Shown here piece by piece: positions 24,294 through 34,104 of a stretch of 64,000 nt of DNA (the stretch's first letter is position 1; every line of letters begins with the position of its first letter). A program made the position numbers and the translations under genes. The notes beneath the pieces are model-generated. The model searched no databases and had not been told where the DNA came from. It saw nothing but the letters and a program-made list of their open reading frames with translations. The stretch is from HGM04593 sp045634305 (GTDB lineage: Bacteria; Bacteroidota; Bacteroidia; Bacteroidales; Bacteroidaceae): contig JAZQZZ010000019.1 in assembly GCA_045634305.1 (NCBI GenBank), forward strand, positions 121,448 to 185,447, in the 5' to 3' direction.

Positions 24294-25111
24294 AGAATGA
24301 GATATTTGAGAATATGCTCTCTCGTTATGATTTGACTACTGAGCAACATAAAAGAAATGCAATATTTGAAGTGAACCAGCAGGTAATACTAGCAGGCTTG
24401 TATGCCGGAGGTTTTTTTGATTCGGCTGCATTTTATGGCGGTACTTGTTTGAGAATCTTTCACGGATTGCAACGTTTTAGTGAGGATATGGATTTTTCCT
24501 TGATGGCACAGGATGAGGCTTTTGATTTTACGAAATACTTTCCTGCCATCGTTGATGCTTTTGCAATGGTAGGCCGTGAGGTTGAGATAAAGAAGAAGGA
24601 TAAGAAGAACTTCGGCAAGGTTGAATCGGCATTTCTCAAGGACAATACTGATGTATATGATGTGACCTTCCAAACAGAAAAGTCAATAAAGATTGAAGTG
24701 GATACTTGCCCACCATTGAACTTCAAGACAGAGCAGAAACTATTACTTCAACCACACTCTTTTATGACCCGTTGCTTCACGCTTCCCGACCTTTTTGCCG
24801 GCAAGATGCACGCACTTGTTTACCGTGCGTGGAAGAACAGGGTCAAAGGCCGTGACTGGTATGACTTTGAATGGTATGTGCGTAATAACGTTCCGCTTGA
24901 TTTCACTCATTTGGCAGAGCGTTGTAAGCAGTTCAATAATGAAGATATTACTCCAGATTTATTTAAAGAAAAACTTATAGAACGGCTCTCCACTGCTGAC
25001 ATGAAGCAGGTGAAAGCAGATGTCCTGCCATTCGTGCGCAATCCAAAAGAACTTGACATTTGGTCAAACGATTATTTTGTGCAATTGGCAAAAATGATGA
25101 GAATGAAATAA
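24290..25111 (+). CDS. AbiEii nucleotidyltransferase toxin
   Basis: A 273-residue AbiEii-type toxin. The nucleotidyltransferase signature is complete: YGGTCLRIFHGL (GGT at 50-52), RFSEDMDFSL (62-71, with the catalytic S-x-D-x-D), KIEVDTCPPL near 143 (third Asp), and the family blocks PDLFAGKMHALVYRAWKNRV and KGRDWYDFEWYV (DLFAGKxHAL and RDWYD). AbiEii/MenT-type enzymes add nucleotides to tRNA and arrest growth, which limits phage spread. It is coupled to AbiEi by a four-base overlap and forms a complete type IV toxin-antitoxin system. Confidence 0.92.
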   Translation: MKNEIFENMLSRYDLTTEQHKRNAIFEVNQQVILAGLYAGGFFDSAAFYGGTCLRIFHGLQRFSEDMDFSLMAQDEAFDFTKYFPAIVDAFAMVGREVEIKKKDKKNFGKVESAFLKDNTDVYDVTFQTEKSIKIEVDTCPPLNFKTEQKLLLQPHSFMTRCFTLPDLFAGKMHALVYRAWKNRVKGRDWYDFEWYVRNNVPLDFTHLAERCKQFNNEDITPDLFKEKLIERLSTADMKQVKADVLPFVRNPKELDIWSNDYFVQLAKMMRMK

Positions 25112-25215
25112 TTATTAATGAGTTAATCTATAATCTTTTTGTTAATAACAACGAATCCCCATCTACATTATCATATATTAAATAGAATACACAACCATCA
25201 TCAAACAATCTTACT

Positions 25216-28200
25216 ATGGAAAAAATATATCCTTCTTGGGAAAATTTTAAAGCAAAATATCCTAATGAAAAACTTCAGCAAGATCGTTTTGAAGATCTGG
25301 TTCGCGCTCTATTTTGCGTTAGATATAATATTGAACATGGCATTTTTCAGTGCTACAACCATGCTGGCAATGAAACTGAGACTATAAAAATCGGTTCCGA
25401 AGTTATTGGCTTTAATGCAAAATTCTTTGATAAAAAGATTGACGCAGAAAAAATAAAACATTCTATTAGTACCGCACATAAATGGAATCCGAATCAGAAC
25501 AGAGTTCTTATATATACAAATCTCACATTTAATCGTTCATCCCAAGTTAATGCAAAACCAAAAATCCAAGAGAATATAGAGAAATTTGCGACCTCATTAG
25601 GTATTACTGTTGAATGGATAACAGACAAAATGATACTGGATGATGTTATAAAAAATGATTGGATTTACGAATTCTTCTTTAGAATAGATTCTCCTTTAGA
25701 AAAAATAATAAAGGCGGAAGAAACAAATACCACATCTATATTTGCAGCAATTCGCACATCATTATACAAGGGAATCTACATTGACTATTCCAAAGAAAAA
25801 GAAGAAATAATGAATGCCATATGCAGTATGAACGACGTTATTATCTATGGTGAAGGAGGATGTGGCAAAACAGCATTATTAAAGTCAATATGGGAAACAT
25901 ACAAGTACACTCTACCAATATGTATTAGGAAGGCTCAAGATGTAAAAAACATCTCAATAGATAAAATGTTTGAAGGTGGCATCGATGTATTTCTTGACGC
26001 ATATAAAGATGTGAAAAACAAAGTAATGATAATTGATTCTTCAGAAAAGATCCAGGACATTGAGGACACTTCTACATTAGAATCATTAATTATAACATTA
26101 AAAAATGCCGGATGGACATTTGTGTTTACTGTTAGAAATGTATATTTAGAATGTCTATTAGATGATTTGCACTATAAGTATAACATCAATCCCGTTCATA
26201 TAAAAATAGAACCGATAAGCAAAGAGTATTTAAAGGATTTGCTGACTAATAACGGTTTTGAATTACCTTCAAATGTATTTTTTCAGGATAGATTATGTAC
26301 TCTGTTTTATTTGGACTTATTTTTAAAGTACTATAAAGAAGTTGATATAAACTGCACCTATTCAAAGTTCTCAGAAATCATTTGGAAAGAAAAAATCTCA
26401 GGTAAGATGACTTTGGGCGGTAAGGATATAAAACGTACAAGATTATTTGTAAATTTTATCGAGGAGAGAATTGAAAAAGATGATTTTTATCTTAATGATA
26501 ATCTTTTTGATGCAGAAATCACTCAATTATTAATTAATGATGAAATTCTTGGTCGTAACACCAATGGTTTATTTATTACACATGACATATATGAAGAGTG
26601 GGGGTTAAATAGAGTTATAGACAATAAATGGAACGTTCGTAGTAGTACTGAAAATTTCTTTAAATCTTTAACTTGTTCATTTCTAATAAGACGTGCTTTT
26701 CGTCAATGGTTAACAGACCGTATCGAAACAAATGTTGAAGAAGTAAAAAAGTTATTGTATAAAAGTTTAGATGTCCAAATAGAACAACTATGGCGAGATG
26801 AGATACTTATTGGCATTATGGAGTCATCATATGCAAGCGTATTTTTTACGGAAATCAAGAATGACTTGCTTAAAGATGATGCAAAACTACTTAATAGAAT
26901 TTTATTTCTATTGAGATTAGCATGCAAACGTCTTGACAGGGTTATTGAATATCTCGGAATAGAATGTCCCATGTATGCACCTTTGGGCTCCGGATGGAGT
27001 GCTGTCATTCATATGTTATACGAGTCACAAGATTGTAAAAAATATATAAAACATAGGAACACAATTTTAAAAGAATGGACTCTTTACAATAAAAAGGGAG
27101 AAACAACAAGAGAAGCAGGATTGTTGGCTCTTGACACTCTTGCTTCTCTAGAAACTGACCACACTCTTGTATACAATGATTCTTATATTAAAGATTTATG
27201 TGATATTATAGTTTATTCATCTTTAGAGATAAAGTTTGAAATAAGTGAACTAATTAAAAAAATAATTGAAAATAAATGGAATTCTCATAGAGATCCATAT
27301 TATAACTTATGCCACTTTATACTTTCAAAACCGCAAGATGCCATATTACTTATTAAAAGTGTTCCGGATGATATTTTTCCGCTTATGGATTTATTTTGGC
27401 GTTTCAAAAAAGAAGAACCAAACAACAAATACTTTGCAGAGGTATCTTTATCAAACGAAATCTCACTAGGACTTAATCATGCAGAGTTAAGCCAATTATA
27501 CGGTCCTGCATGTGCTTTTAAAACACCATTACTGATACTCCTTGAAAATGAATTTGATAAAGCTTTAGAATACATTGTAGGGTTTACTAATGGTATTATT
27601 GATTTTATTTTAAAAAATAATTTCAGAGGGGAGAAACTTGAAGAAATAAAAATCTTCCTTAGGACAGGAAATTATGTAGTGCAATATGGAAATCAGTCCC
27701 TTTGGGAACTATATAGAGGCTCCATACGTGACTCTTATCCAGAAATAGTCACTTCTATGCATATGGCACTGGAGCGAGTATTGTTGAAAATTGCTGAAGA
27801 TGAAAAGAATGATACTGTTCTTTTTGGGGCAATTGATTATATTTTGTCCAACTCTAAGTCCGTATCTCTTACTGCTGTTGTTTCTAGCATCGTTCTTGCA
27901 TACCCAGAAAGACTTTACACTTATGCTATAGATCTTTTTAAAACAATAGAGTTATTCAAATGGGACTCAACAAGGCTTCAAGATGAGAATATGTTTCCGT
28001 TTTTTTATCGAATGGAAACTTTGCAAGACAAATTTGCTGCAAAAGAGAGACTTGATACCCTAGAACAAGCTTTTAGGAAGCATTCATTGGAGGCATTGTG
28101 TGTTGAATATCAATATATACGCAAGATTGAAATTGAGCAACATAATAAACTGGTAAATGATATTCATTCTGTATTAGATGAACATTACAAAACTATAAGT

Positions 28201-29760
28201 AAGTTTAGTGATGAAGAAAAGAAGATCAATAAGATCTTATTGTACAGAATGGACAAAAGGACTCATGATTCTAAAATTTCAACTACGGATAACAACCAAA
28301 TTCAAATAGAATTTAATCCCAGGCTCCCTGAAGAACTAAAAAAATATAGCGAGGATGCACATGATTTCTTTACCGGATGGATGATGTATCAAAATTTGAT
28401 GACATGGTGCATTAAAAAATATAAAGGTGAAGAAACAGTAATATACAAGGAACTTGATGAGAATCCATTAATAGCAATACAGTATGCAAAAGATATACTA
28501 AAGGACATTGAGAATAATAAGCCTTTAGAACCGAATGTTTATCATATTCCTTTAAGTGTTGCTAGTACTATGCTATTATTCTATGAAAATCTTTTAGAAG
28601 AAAAGGATTTGTTTTTTTGTAAAAAAACAATAGAGGAGAAAGTACAAGAATCGCTAATGTCAGATTTTTGGATACAGTCATTAGAAGGCAAAGAAGCTTG
28701 TATTAATGCATTATTTGTTTTAATTAGGTTATTTCCAACAGATAGACTTTGTTATGTAAATATATTGGCTAGGATTTTGTGTGATCATAGAGATATCCCA
28801 CCAAAACGTATATGTGACTATGCTATTGATGGCCTAAGAAAATATAATAACGACAACTTATTAAGAACTATAATCGCTCATTATATAATCATCGCATCAG
28901 ATAGTTTAGAACGCATTACATCCTACCAAATTTTAGACAATAGTTTGAAGCATCGTGTAGAGAAACTTGACTTCTCTAGCGCAGAAGTTCTTTTTGAACT
29001 TTTTCCTTTGGGTACGGATAATGATTTGTATAAATCGTATATTCAAGAATTATTACCTCGCTTTGCACAGACTATCGAACAAGAGAATAATCTTTTTCGT
29101 TCATTTTCAAAGCATAGTGTAAAACGATATTTAAACAAGGCTATCGCATACCATGCATTACACCTTAAAGTGGAAGATGTTGAAACATTCTTTTCTCCAT
29201 TCCTTAAGCATTTTGATTGCAGTGAAAATAGTTTGGAGTTTATTAGGCAATTTTTAACAGCAGAATATTACATAAGAAGCAAATCTGTATTTTGGGAAAT
29301 ATGGAGAGTCCTTTATAGAGCCGTTGTTGAAAGAGGTATTGGTTGGAATGACGATGTTTTACAAGCATACTTGTTAGCTGATTATTTGTCACCTACAGAA
29401 ACTTATGACTTTGACGATACAAATTTGTGGTTGTATGATAACGCAGTTAATGATTTTGCAGATTCCCCTGCAACAATTTATGCTATTGCACAGAATCTAA
29501 CTACTTTTGCAAGCAATTATGTAGAAAAGGGAATTGAATGGCTGTATAACATAGTCTCAGCCCATCCAAACATTAGTTTGAGAAACAGAAAAAAGAATGT
29601 CATTTCCAACATGGAAATATTTGTAGGTTGTGTAGTACGTAAAAATCGTGCTGGAATTCGTGGTAATAAAAAAATAAAAGACAAACTTATTACAATTCTC
29701 ACATTCATGGTAGAGAGAGAGTCTGTTCAGGCATTTATGTTACGCGATATGATTGCATAA
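25216..29760 (+). CDS. Large nuclease/P-loop NTPase protein, Avs-like
   Basis: A 1514-residue soluble protein. Residues 1-150 look like a restriction-endonuclease (PD-(D/E)XK, Mrr-like) domain: RFEDLVRALFCVRYNIEHGI near 19-38, GNETETIKIGSEVIGFNAKF near 51-70 with the acid and the NAK Lys, and VLIYTNLTF. A P-loop NTPase follows: Walker A GEGGCGKT (212-219), Walker B VMIIDSSEK near 272, and FVFTVRN near 300. The remaining 1100 residues are helical repeats without a recognised family. Nuclease plus NTPase plus long repeat sensor is the plan of the Avs (antiviral STAND) proteins, which recognise phage proteins and then cut DNA. The gene stands alone with no cognate methylase. The family assignment is by architecture only. 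Confidence 0.65.
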   Translation: MEKIYPSWENFKAKYPNEKLQQDRFEDLVRALFCVRYNIEHGIFQCYNHAGNETETIKIGSEVIGFNAKFFDKKIDAEKIKHSISTAHKWNPNQNRVLIYTNLTFNRSSQVNAKPKIQENIEKFATSLGITVEWITDKMILDDVIKNDWIYEFFFRIDSPLEKIIKAEETNTTSIFAAIRTSLYKGIYIDYSKEKEEIMNAICSMNDVIIYGEGGCGKTALLKSIWETYKYTLPICIRKAQDVKNISIDKMFEGGIDVFLDAYKDVKNKVMIIDSSEKIQDIEDTSTLESLIITLKNAGWTFVFTVRNVYLECLLDDLHYKYNINPVHIKIEPISKEYLKDLLTNNGFELPSNVFFQDRLCTLFYLDLFLKYYKEVDINCTYSKFSEIIWKEKISGKMTLGGKDIKRTRLFVNFIEERIEKDDFYLNDNLFDAEITQLLINDEILGRNTNGLFITHDIYEEWGLNRVIDNKWNVRSSTENFFKSLTCSFLIRRAFRQWLTDRIETNVEEVKKLLYKSLDVQIEQLWRDEILIGIMESSYASVFFTEIKNDLLKDDAKLLNRILFLLRLACKRLDRVIEYLGIECPMYAPLGSGWSAVIHMLYESQDCKKYIKHRNTILKEWTLYNKKGETTREAGLLALDTLASLETDHTLVYNDSYIKDLCDIIVYSSLEIKFEISELIKKIIENKWNSHRDPYYNLCHFILSKPQDAILLIKSVPDDIFPLMDLFWRFKKEEPNNKYFAEVSLSNEISLGLNHAELSQLYGPACAFKTPLLILLENEFDKALEYIVGFTNGIIDFILKNNFRGEKLEEIKIFLRTGNYVVQYGNQSLWELYRGSIRDSYPEIVTSMHMALERVLLKIAEDEKNDTVLFGAIDYILSNSKSVSLTAVVSSIVLAYPERLYTYAIDLFKTIELFKWDSTRLQDENMFPFFYRMETLQDKFAAKERLDTLEQAFRKHSLEALCVEYQYIRKIEIEQHNKLVNDIHSVLDEHYKTISKFSDEEKKINKILLYRMDKRTHDSKISTTDNNQIQIEFNPRLPEELKKYSEDAHDFFTGWMMYQNLMTWCIKKYKGEETVIYKELDENPLIAIQYAKDILKDIENNKPLEPNVYHIPLSVASTMLLFYENLLEEKDLFFCKKTIEEKVQESLMSDFWIQSLEGKEACINALFVLIRLFPTDRLCYVNILARILCDHRDIPPKRICDYAIDGLRKYNNDNLLRTIIAHYIIIASDSLERITSYQILDNSLKHRVEKLDFSSAEVLFELFPLGTDNDLYKSYIQELLPRFAQTIEQENNLFRSFSKHSVKRYLNKAIAYHALHLKVEDVETFFSPFLKHFDCSENSLEFIRQFLTAEYYIRSKSVFWEIWRVLYRAVVERGIGWNDDVLQAYLLADYLSPTETYDFDDTNLWLYDNAVNDFADSPATIYAIAQNLTTFASNYVEKGIEWLYNIVSAHPNISLRNRKKNVISNMEIFVGCVVRKNRAGIRGNKKIKDKLITILTFMVERESVQAFMLRDMIA

Positions 29761-29773
29761 TATTTATGCAAAC

Positions 29774-29829
29774 AAGGTGTTAATTTAAAAGGAGATACAG
29801 CGAGTATGTATTATAGCAATTAACACCTT
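29774..29829. repeat. Long inverted repeat after the Avs-like gene
   Basis: AAGGTGTTAATT at 29774-29785 and its exact reverse complement AATTAACACCTT at 29818-29829 are separated by 32 bases. There is no T-run, so it may be an RNA stem or protein site rather than a simple terminator. Confidence 0.6.
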
Positions 29830-29885
29830 ATGTGCTTATGATGTACTGTAATACACCATGTATATAGAGTAATTTTATAACGCTT

Positions 29886-30185
29886 TCATCCTTCTCTTGT
29901 ATATTCTGTAACTTCATAACAATAGACAGTTGTAGAATTGTCATTGCCACCGCCATCGCCGCCTTGCATTCCTAAATCCAGGAAATACTTTTCCACCATG
30001 CAGGCTGTTCGAATGTTATCGGCAGGACAATGTATCCACAAGTTGCGTTTCTCATCCACGTTATGAAATCCAAACAAACGTCTGTTGACGTCACTAGTTA
30101 TACCAATGTAAAGTTTCTTGGGATTAGTTATATTATGTTTTTCCCAATACTCTTCAATAGCTTTTATAATTTGATAGCAGTTCAT
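29886..30185 (-). CDS. GIY-YIG-like small protein
   Basis: A 99-residue protein with the core of a GIY-YIG nuclease fold: KKLYIGITSDVNRRLFGFHN has the LYIGIT strand, the Arg in the helix and the HN pair. Downstream is a Glu (VEKYFL) in the position expected for the catalytic acid. I place the start at ATG 30183-30185 (MNCYQIIKAIEEY) because a -7 box TAACTTTG (minus strand, 30204-30211) lies just upstream; a longer frame to 30248 would run through that promoter. Function is unknown. Stand-alone GIY-YIG proteins of this size occur in mobile elements. Confidence 0.7.
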   Translation of the reverse strand: MNCYQIIKAIEEYWEKHNITNPKKLYIGITSDVNRRLFGFHNVDEKRNLWIHCPADNIRTACMVEKYFLDLGMQGGDGGGNDNSTTVYCYEVTEYTREG

Positions 30186-30203
30186 AATCTTTATTTTTTT
30201 TGA

Positions 30204-30211
30204 CAAAGTTA
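30204..30211 (-). promoter_or_regulatory. -7 box for the GIY-YIG gene
   Basis: TAACTTTG on the minus strand matches TAnnTTTG and lies 19 bases from the chosen start codon. Confidence 0.5.
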
Positions 30212-30249
30212 CGATGGCATTGAAGAGAAGAGGTTGTTGAATTGCCATT

Positions 30250-31192
30250 TTGTAGGACCTATAATCCTATAAAATAGCAATACTATCTTTCGGCACTGCA
30301 GACAACTGCCCTTCGTATTAGCACATCTTTATATCCACACATCGCAGGAGTGCTCACTTCGGCATGAGCGATAGGCACACACACCGATTAGCAACCCCTT
30401 TCACAGGGATGCAAATCTCAGTAAGTACCTTTGACATCGCATTTGCAGAATGCACACCTTAACGCGATACTGCGATGTGCAAGTACACCACACGCATCAT
30501 CATCGCCAGCATTGCCAGTTCCCCCACCCCAAACCCCAATTGGCGCGTATGGCATAATCCCCCCGGCAAATGGTGCTGCACTATGTTACAGGATTGCAAG
30601 CCCTTGTTTTGCCTGTTCTTTATACCTACAAAAGAGGCTCTGCGCTGTTCCAGGCTCATGCCACATTTGTTGCCTGAAGCACCTGTATAGAGAATAGAAC
30701 AGAGGCCCGAAATCCCTTCACTTACTGCGGCAACCTTTGTACCCTCGCATAGCCTTACGCGCACATTGCCAATAACACCGCACAATGTACGGCAGAGAGG
30801 TATTCCCGTTGCGTTTGAATTGACCTCTGCACCCAATTCAAGCCTCACGGAAGCGATTTTACCGTACATATTAGCATTGCTGAAATGTGCTTCGCTCGAC
30901 AAAGTGAAAATATCATTTTCTCTTTGTATTCTCACTTACCGCACATATAGCGATACGGAAAAGGGCGGTTTTCGGTTGGGCAATGCAGGGCGGTCGGGGG
31001 CTCTTTTCAGAGGAAAGAAAGGGACAAATCCCTTTTCAAACCCTTAAAACGCTTATAATAAGCGCGTTTTGTTTTTTAGTCCTTAACTTTTCGCGGAAAG
31101 TGAAAAAATACGCCTGATTTCCTACCTGTTTGTGTCTTTTAGAGGGTGCTGTCAGAGTCCGATTATCTGGATTGCAGCGACAGTTTGTGCTC
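30250..31192. other. Gene-poor stretch beside the integrase
   Basis: I see no gene I can support here. A 158-codon minus-strand frame (30459-30935) exists but overlaps other frames on the plus strand, lacks any recognised family and has odd composition. A hairpin with AAAACG and CGTTTT arms followed by Ts lies at about 31046-31074. The GC content is higher than in the rest of the island, so the stretch may be a separate insertion or the element's recombination end. Confidence 0.5.
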
Positions 31193-31237
31193 AAAAAAAA
31201 TAACTGCAACATTCACTGAAAACGGAATGTTGCAGTT
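31193..31237 (-). terminator. Rho-independent terminator of the integrase gene
   Basis: Perfect 13-base arms AACTGCAACATTC and GAATGTTGCAGTT (31202-31214 and 31225-31237) lie just after the integrase stop. On the minus strand they are followed by a run of Ts (the A-run at 31193-31200). Confidence 0.92.
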
Positions 31238-31260
31238 GTTGAAAGGGATATTCTACAAGG

Positions 31261-32418
31261 TTAAATGATAGCCTTTGAAAGGTTGGTCGCGTGACGTGCG
31301 ACTGTATCTTTTAATATTTTTGCGTAAAGTTGTGTGGTCTTGATGTCCTTGTGGCCGAGCATACGGGCGAGTTTCTCTATGGGGATGTCGTGCGAGAGAG
31401 CTACCGTAGCAAATGAGTGGCGGGCAACGTGAAAGGTTATCGGCTTATTGATGCAGAGCCTACTTTCTATGTTGTGAAGATAGTCATTCGCTTTTTGGTT
31501 GCTTATCTTCGGCGATTTGTAGTTGTACCTCTTGAGCACCTCCATTGCCGGTGGCAATATCGGGGTGAAGAAGTTTGAGCCGGTCTTTAGGCGAGAACCG
31601 TCTATGTAGTACAAATCACCCATTAGTTCCGTCATCATCTTGAAGTTGAACTCTTGAACATCGCAGTATGCCAAACCAGTATAAGCTGCAAAGATGAAGA
31701 GGTCGCGGACACGGGACTCTTTGGGTGGAAGCTCTGCCTCTCTAATCTTCTTCAACTCAATTTCGGACAGAGGTCTGCGTTCTTTACACTTGCCACGTGG
31801 GAATTTCACAAGGTCATAAGGGTCTTTTTCTATAAGCCCTTCTTGATATGCCTTGCGGGTCTGAATATGCAAATTCTTGTGATAGTTGTGTACACTCACA
31901 TCACTGCGAGTTCCGTCAGCATGTAGCCAATCATTGAACGCACGCAAATTCCTGGCGGTGAGGTCGGCAAAAGTCTGTATCTTGCCAAAATCCAAAAGTG
32001 CATTGTATGTTACCAATTTCTGCCTTCGCGTTGTTTCTCGCATCTTGGCTGTAGCGATGTTATCACGCATAAAGTCAAGGAAGCTCATTTCCTCCTCTTT
32101 CGGCTTTTCATTTTTCTTCTTCTCACCTTTCCAACGGTTATCGTTACCCTCGATACCTATATGGGCATTGAAATTGACTACCGTCATCTCCTCGCCAAAG
32201 ACTTCCATTGCGTCAACTATTTTCTGGTAACGCGCAATCTCGGCAGCGATGTAGGGCTTGCTTTTTTCCTTTGCCCATTCTCGCTCCGTCATTGTTGCAA
32301 ACAGAATGTTCTTCTTGGCTGTTCGGGAGAGGCGAATTACAAATTCCACTTTACCCACTCCCGTTTCATTGACTTGTTTAAGTCTGTCAAACACGACTGT
32401 TACAGCTTTTCGTTTCAT
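31261..32418 (-). CDS. Tyrosine recombinase / integrase
   Basis: A 385-residue tyrosine recombinase of the Bacteroidales type. The N-terminal arm-binding domain (1-100) and the SAM-like core-binding domain (about 110-205: MSFLDFMRDNIATAKMRETT, FNDWLHADGTR) precede the catalytic domain. The catalytic residues visible are the beta-strand Lys in RLKTGSNFFTPI, the HVARHSFAT box (His and Arg), LGHKDIKTTQ (His/Lys) and the nucleophile Tyr in TTQLYAKI. The first conserved Arg, normally in TGLRxSDx, is replaced (TGLAYCDV), as also seen in IntDOT-type enzymes. The gene lies at the right end of the island next to the repeat cluster at 32505 and probably catalysed its insertion. Confidence 0.92.
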   Translation of the reverse strand: MKRKAVTVVFDRLKQVNETGVGKVEFVIRLSRTAKKNILFATMTEREWAKEKSKPYIAAEIARYQKIVDAMEVFGEEMTVVNFNAHIGIEGNDNRWKGEKKKNEKPKEEEMSFLDFMRDNIATAKMRETTRRQKLVTYNALLDFGKIQTFADLTARNLRAFNDWLHADGTRSDVSVHNYHKNLHIQTRKAYQEGLIEKDPYDLVKFPRGKCKERRPLSEIELKKIREAELPPKESRVRDLFIFAAYTGLAYCDVQEFNFKMMTELMGDLYYIDGSRLKTGSNFFTPILPPAMEVLKRYNYKSPKISNQKANDYLHNIESRLCINKPITFHVARHSFATVALSHDIPIEKLARMLGHKDIKTTQLYAKILKDTVARHATNLSKAII

Positions 32419-32504
32419 TGTTGTTAAACTGATTTTTGCAACGTCAAATCTTAAAAAAACTTAAAACTTTCATTTTCACTACCCAAGCATCAGGTTTAAC
32501 CGCA

Positions 32505-32562
32505 ATTATGCGTACTTGATTTTTGGGATGCGTACTTGATAATGTTGTCAAGTACGCATAAT
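32505..32562. repeat. Right-end TCAAGTACGCAT repeat cluster (candidate att region)
   Basis: Three copies of the 12-mer ATGCGTACTTGA / TCAAGTACGCAT lie at 32508-32519, 32528-32539 and (inverted) 32548-32559. The outer two extend to a perfect 15-base inverted repeat, ATTATGCGTACTTGA at 32505-32519 and TCAAGTACGCATAAT at 32548-32562. The same 12-mer occurs at 5172-5183, with a variant at 5159-5170. Lying 90 bases upstream of the integrase start and matched at the other end, it is the likely attachment/integrase-binding region. The remainder of 32563-32786 holds no gene. Confidence 0.6.
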
Positions 32563-32786
32563 GTGTTGTTTTCTGTTTTTCTGTGTTGTTCTCTGTTGCG
32601 TTGTTAGTAACTCAACAACTTCACATCGAAAAAACCGTAAATGATTGATATTCCCTGTATAACGCTTATTTTAAGCAAAATAGGGAAAAGTCTTTTGAAC
32701 TTTCCCCTATCGATTTTCGTGATTCGCCTGGACTCACTCTGTGACTCGCTCCTGCCACCGTTTTACACCTTTATAATTATCAGTTG

Positions 32787-33851
32787 TCAGACTTCATAAA
32801 ATGTTTTACCATCCTTTGTCACGAATGTACGTGTAGGAGCAGCATTCGCCATTCCACATAAGATCGCGATGCCAAAACATGCTGCCAAAATCATCATTAT
32901 CACCTTGAAAGAGAAAGTTATCAGGCTCAATACCGAGATTATGCAGCTTATGACATACACAATTGTGAACAGGGTTACAAAAATGCCAGAGAAAAAGCCA
33001 AAAGACGAGATGTTGCGCACTAGCGTAATCAAAACACCAGTTCCCAAAGAGAGGAAGAATACACTCATGGATATTATTTCAAAAGCCGGAGTACCCTCCA
33101 TACCTATTATTGCCATAATGATTACAGCGGCAATAGTCAAAGGAAGACACACTGCCAAACTTATAGCCGCAGGTTTGATACTGAATTCATGAGGAAGAGC
33201 AGCCTGATAGAACTTTATACTCAACAATTGGGTAACAACCAACAGTGCGAAAGGAATAAGTCGCAACAGGGTGCCCCAAAATCCATATCGTTCATACTCG
33301 CACCACCAGAAGATATCTTCTTCAAATTGATAATAACCATATATCTCAATCAACGACACTGCAAGAATCGCCAACGGAATTACAAGAAGAAATATAAAGC
33401 GGAAGAATGATGCTCCTGTCTTGATATACAACAAGCTCACCAACAGTGCAACAGTATAGATTGCAATGATTACGTACAAAAACGACATTGAGCCATAGAA
33501 TTCACCTATAGGCGACCCGCGCATCTGCGCCTTCTCGCTCAAAGGGTTTTCCATATCCTCGGGGTTGTTACTGCCGAACTTGAGTTCGCGGGCTTTTGCT
33601 GCATAGTAAGCACCCTCGTGCTTGAAAACAAAGTAGTCATTACCAATGGAATCGACGCTCTGGAATGTATACCCATCGGGGAGCATCACGTGCTTTTCGT
33701 ATTGCACCTCCCACTCCCATCCGTTCCTTTTGGCGGCATAACACTTGAGAGTGTCGGCAGCCCATGGGTTTATAACGAACTCCTGCGCCTCCACCCCTTG
33801 CAAACCGGCAAGCAACAACAAGAAAAATAAAAGTTGTCTTTTCATAGCCAT
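32787..33851 (-). CDS. Polytopic membrane protein with signal peptide
   Basis: A 354-residue protein. An N-terminal signal peptide (RQLLFFLLLLAGLQGVEAQ) is followed by an extracytoplasmic domain of about 90 residues that looks like a bacterial WG/DKNYY-type fold (NGWEWEVQYEKHVMLPDGYT, KHEGAYYAAK). About seven transmembrane helices then run from residue 120 to 335 (for example FLYVIIAIYTVALLVSLLYI and MMILAACFGIAILCGMANA). I do not recognise a family. Two in-frame ATGs (33851 and 33845, MAMKRQ) are possible starts. It is the first core gene right of the island and has no obvious operon partner. Confidence 0.75.
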   Translation of the reverse strand: MAMKRQLLFFLLLLAGLQGVEAQEFVINPWAADTLKCYAAKRNGWEWEVQYEKHVMLPDGYTFQSVDSIGNDYFVFKHEGAYYAAKARELKFGSNNPEDMENPLSEKAQMRGSPIGEFYGSMSFLYVIIAIYTVALLVSLLYIKTGASFFRFIFLLVIPLAILAVSLIEIYGYYQFEEDIFWWCEYERYGFWGTLLRLIPFALLVVTQLLSIKFYQAALPHEFSIKPAAISLAVCLPLTIAAVIIMAIIGMEGTPAFEIISMSVFFLSLGTGVLITLVRNISSFGFFSGIFVTLFTIVYVISCIISVLSLITFSFKVIMMILAACFGIAILCGMANAAPTRTFVTKDGKTFYEV

Positions 33852-34051
33852 ATATAATTAATTAAGGAATAATCCATCGGGACGTTCAAACGGTTTATAA
33901 CCGAAAAAAGAACTTTATGCGAAAATAGATTAAAAAAGCTTGACAGGCAGACACAAAAGTGTGAAAGTTTTAAGACACACGAAGAGCTGCAACAAACATG
34001 CAGGACGATATCAGATACAAAAAGATACGAAAGAGTTTGCTGTAATTATAT

Positions 34052-34080
34052 AAAAAACCACGCAAGCAGTGCCTGCGTGG
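34052..34080 (-). terminator. Terminator of the small lipoprotein gene
   Basis: Arms CCACGCA and TGCGTGG (34058-34064 and 34074-34080), with a T-run on the minus strand (A-run at 34052-34057). Confidence 0.88.
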
Positions 34081-34104
34081 TATAAGTAAATGAATGAATA
34101 GTGT

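Noticed and set aside
30459..30935. 158-codon open frame on the minus strand beside the integrase
   Set aside because: No family, no clear promoter, unusual composition and overlap with open frames on the other strand; I treat the region as non-coding.
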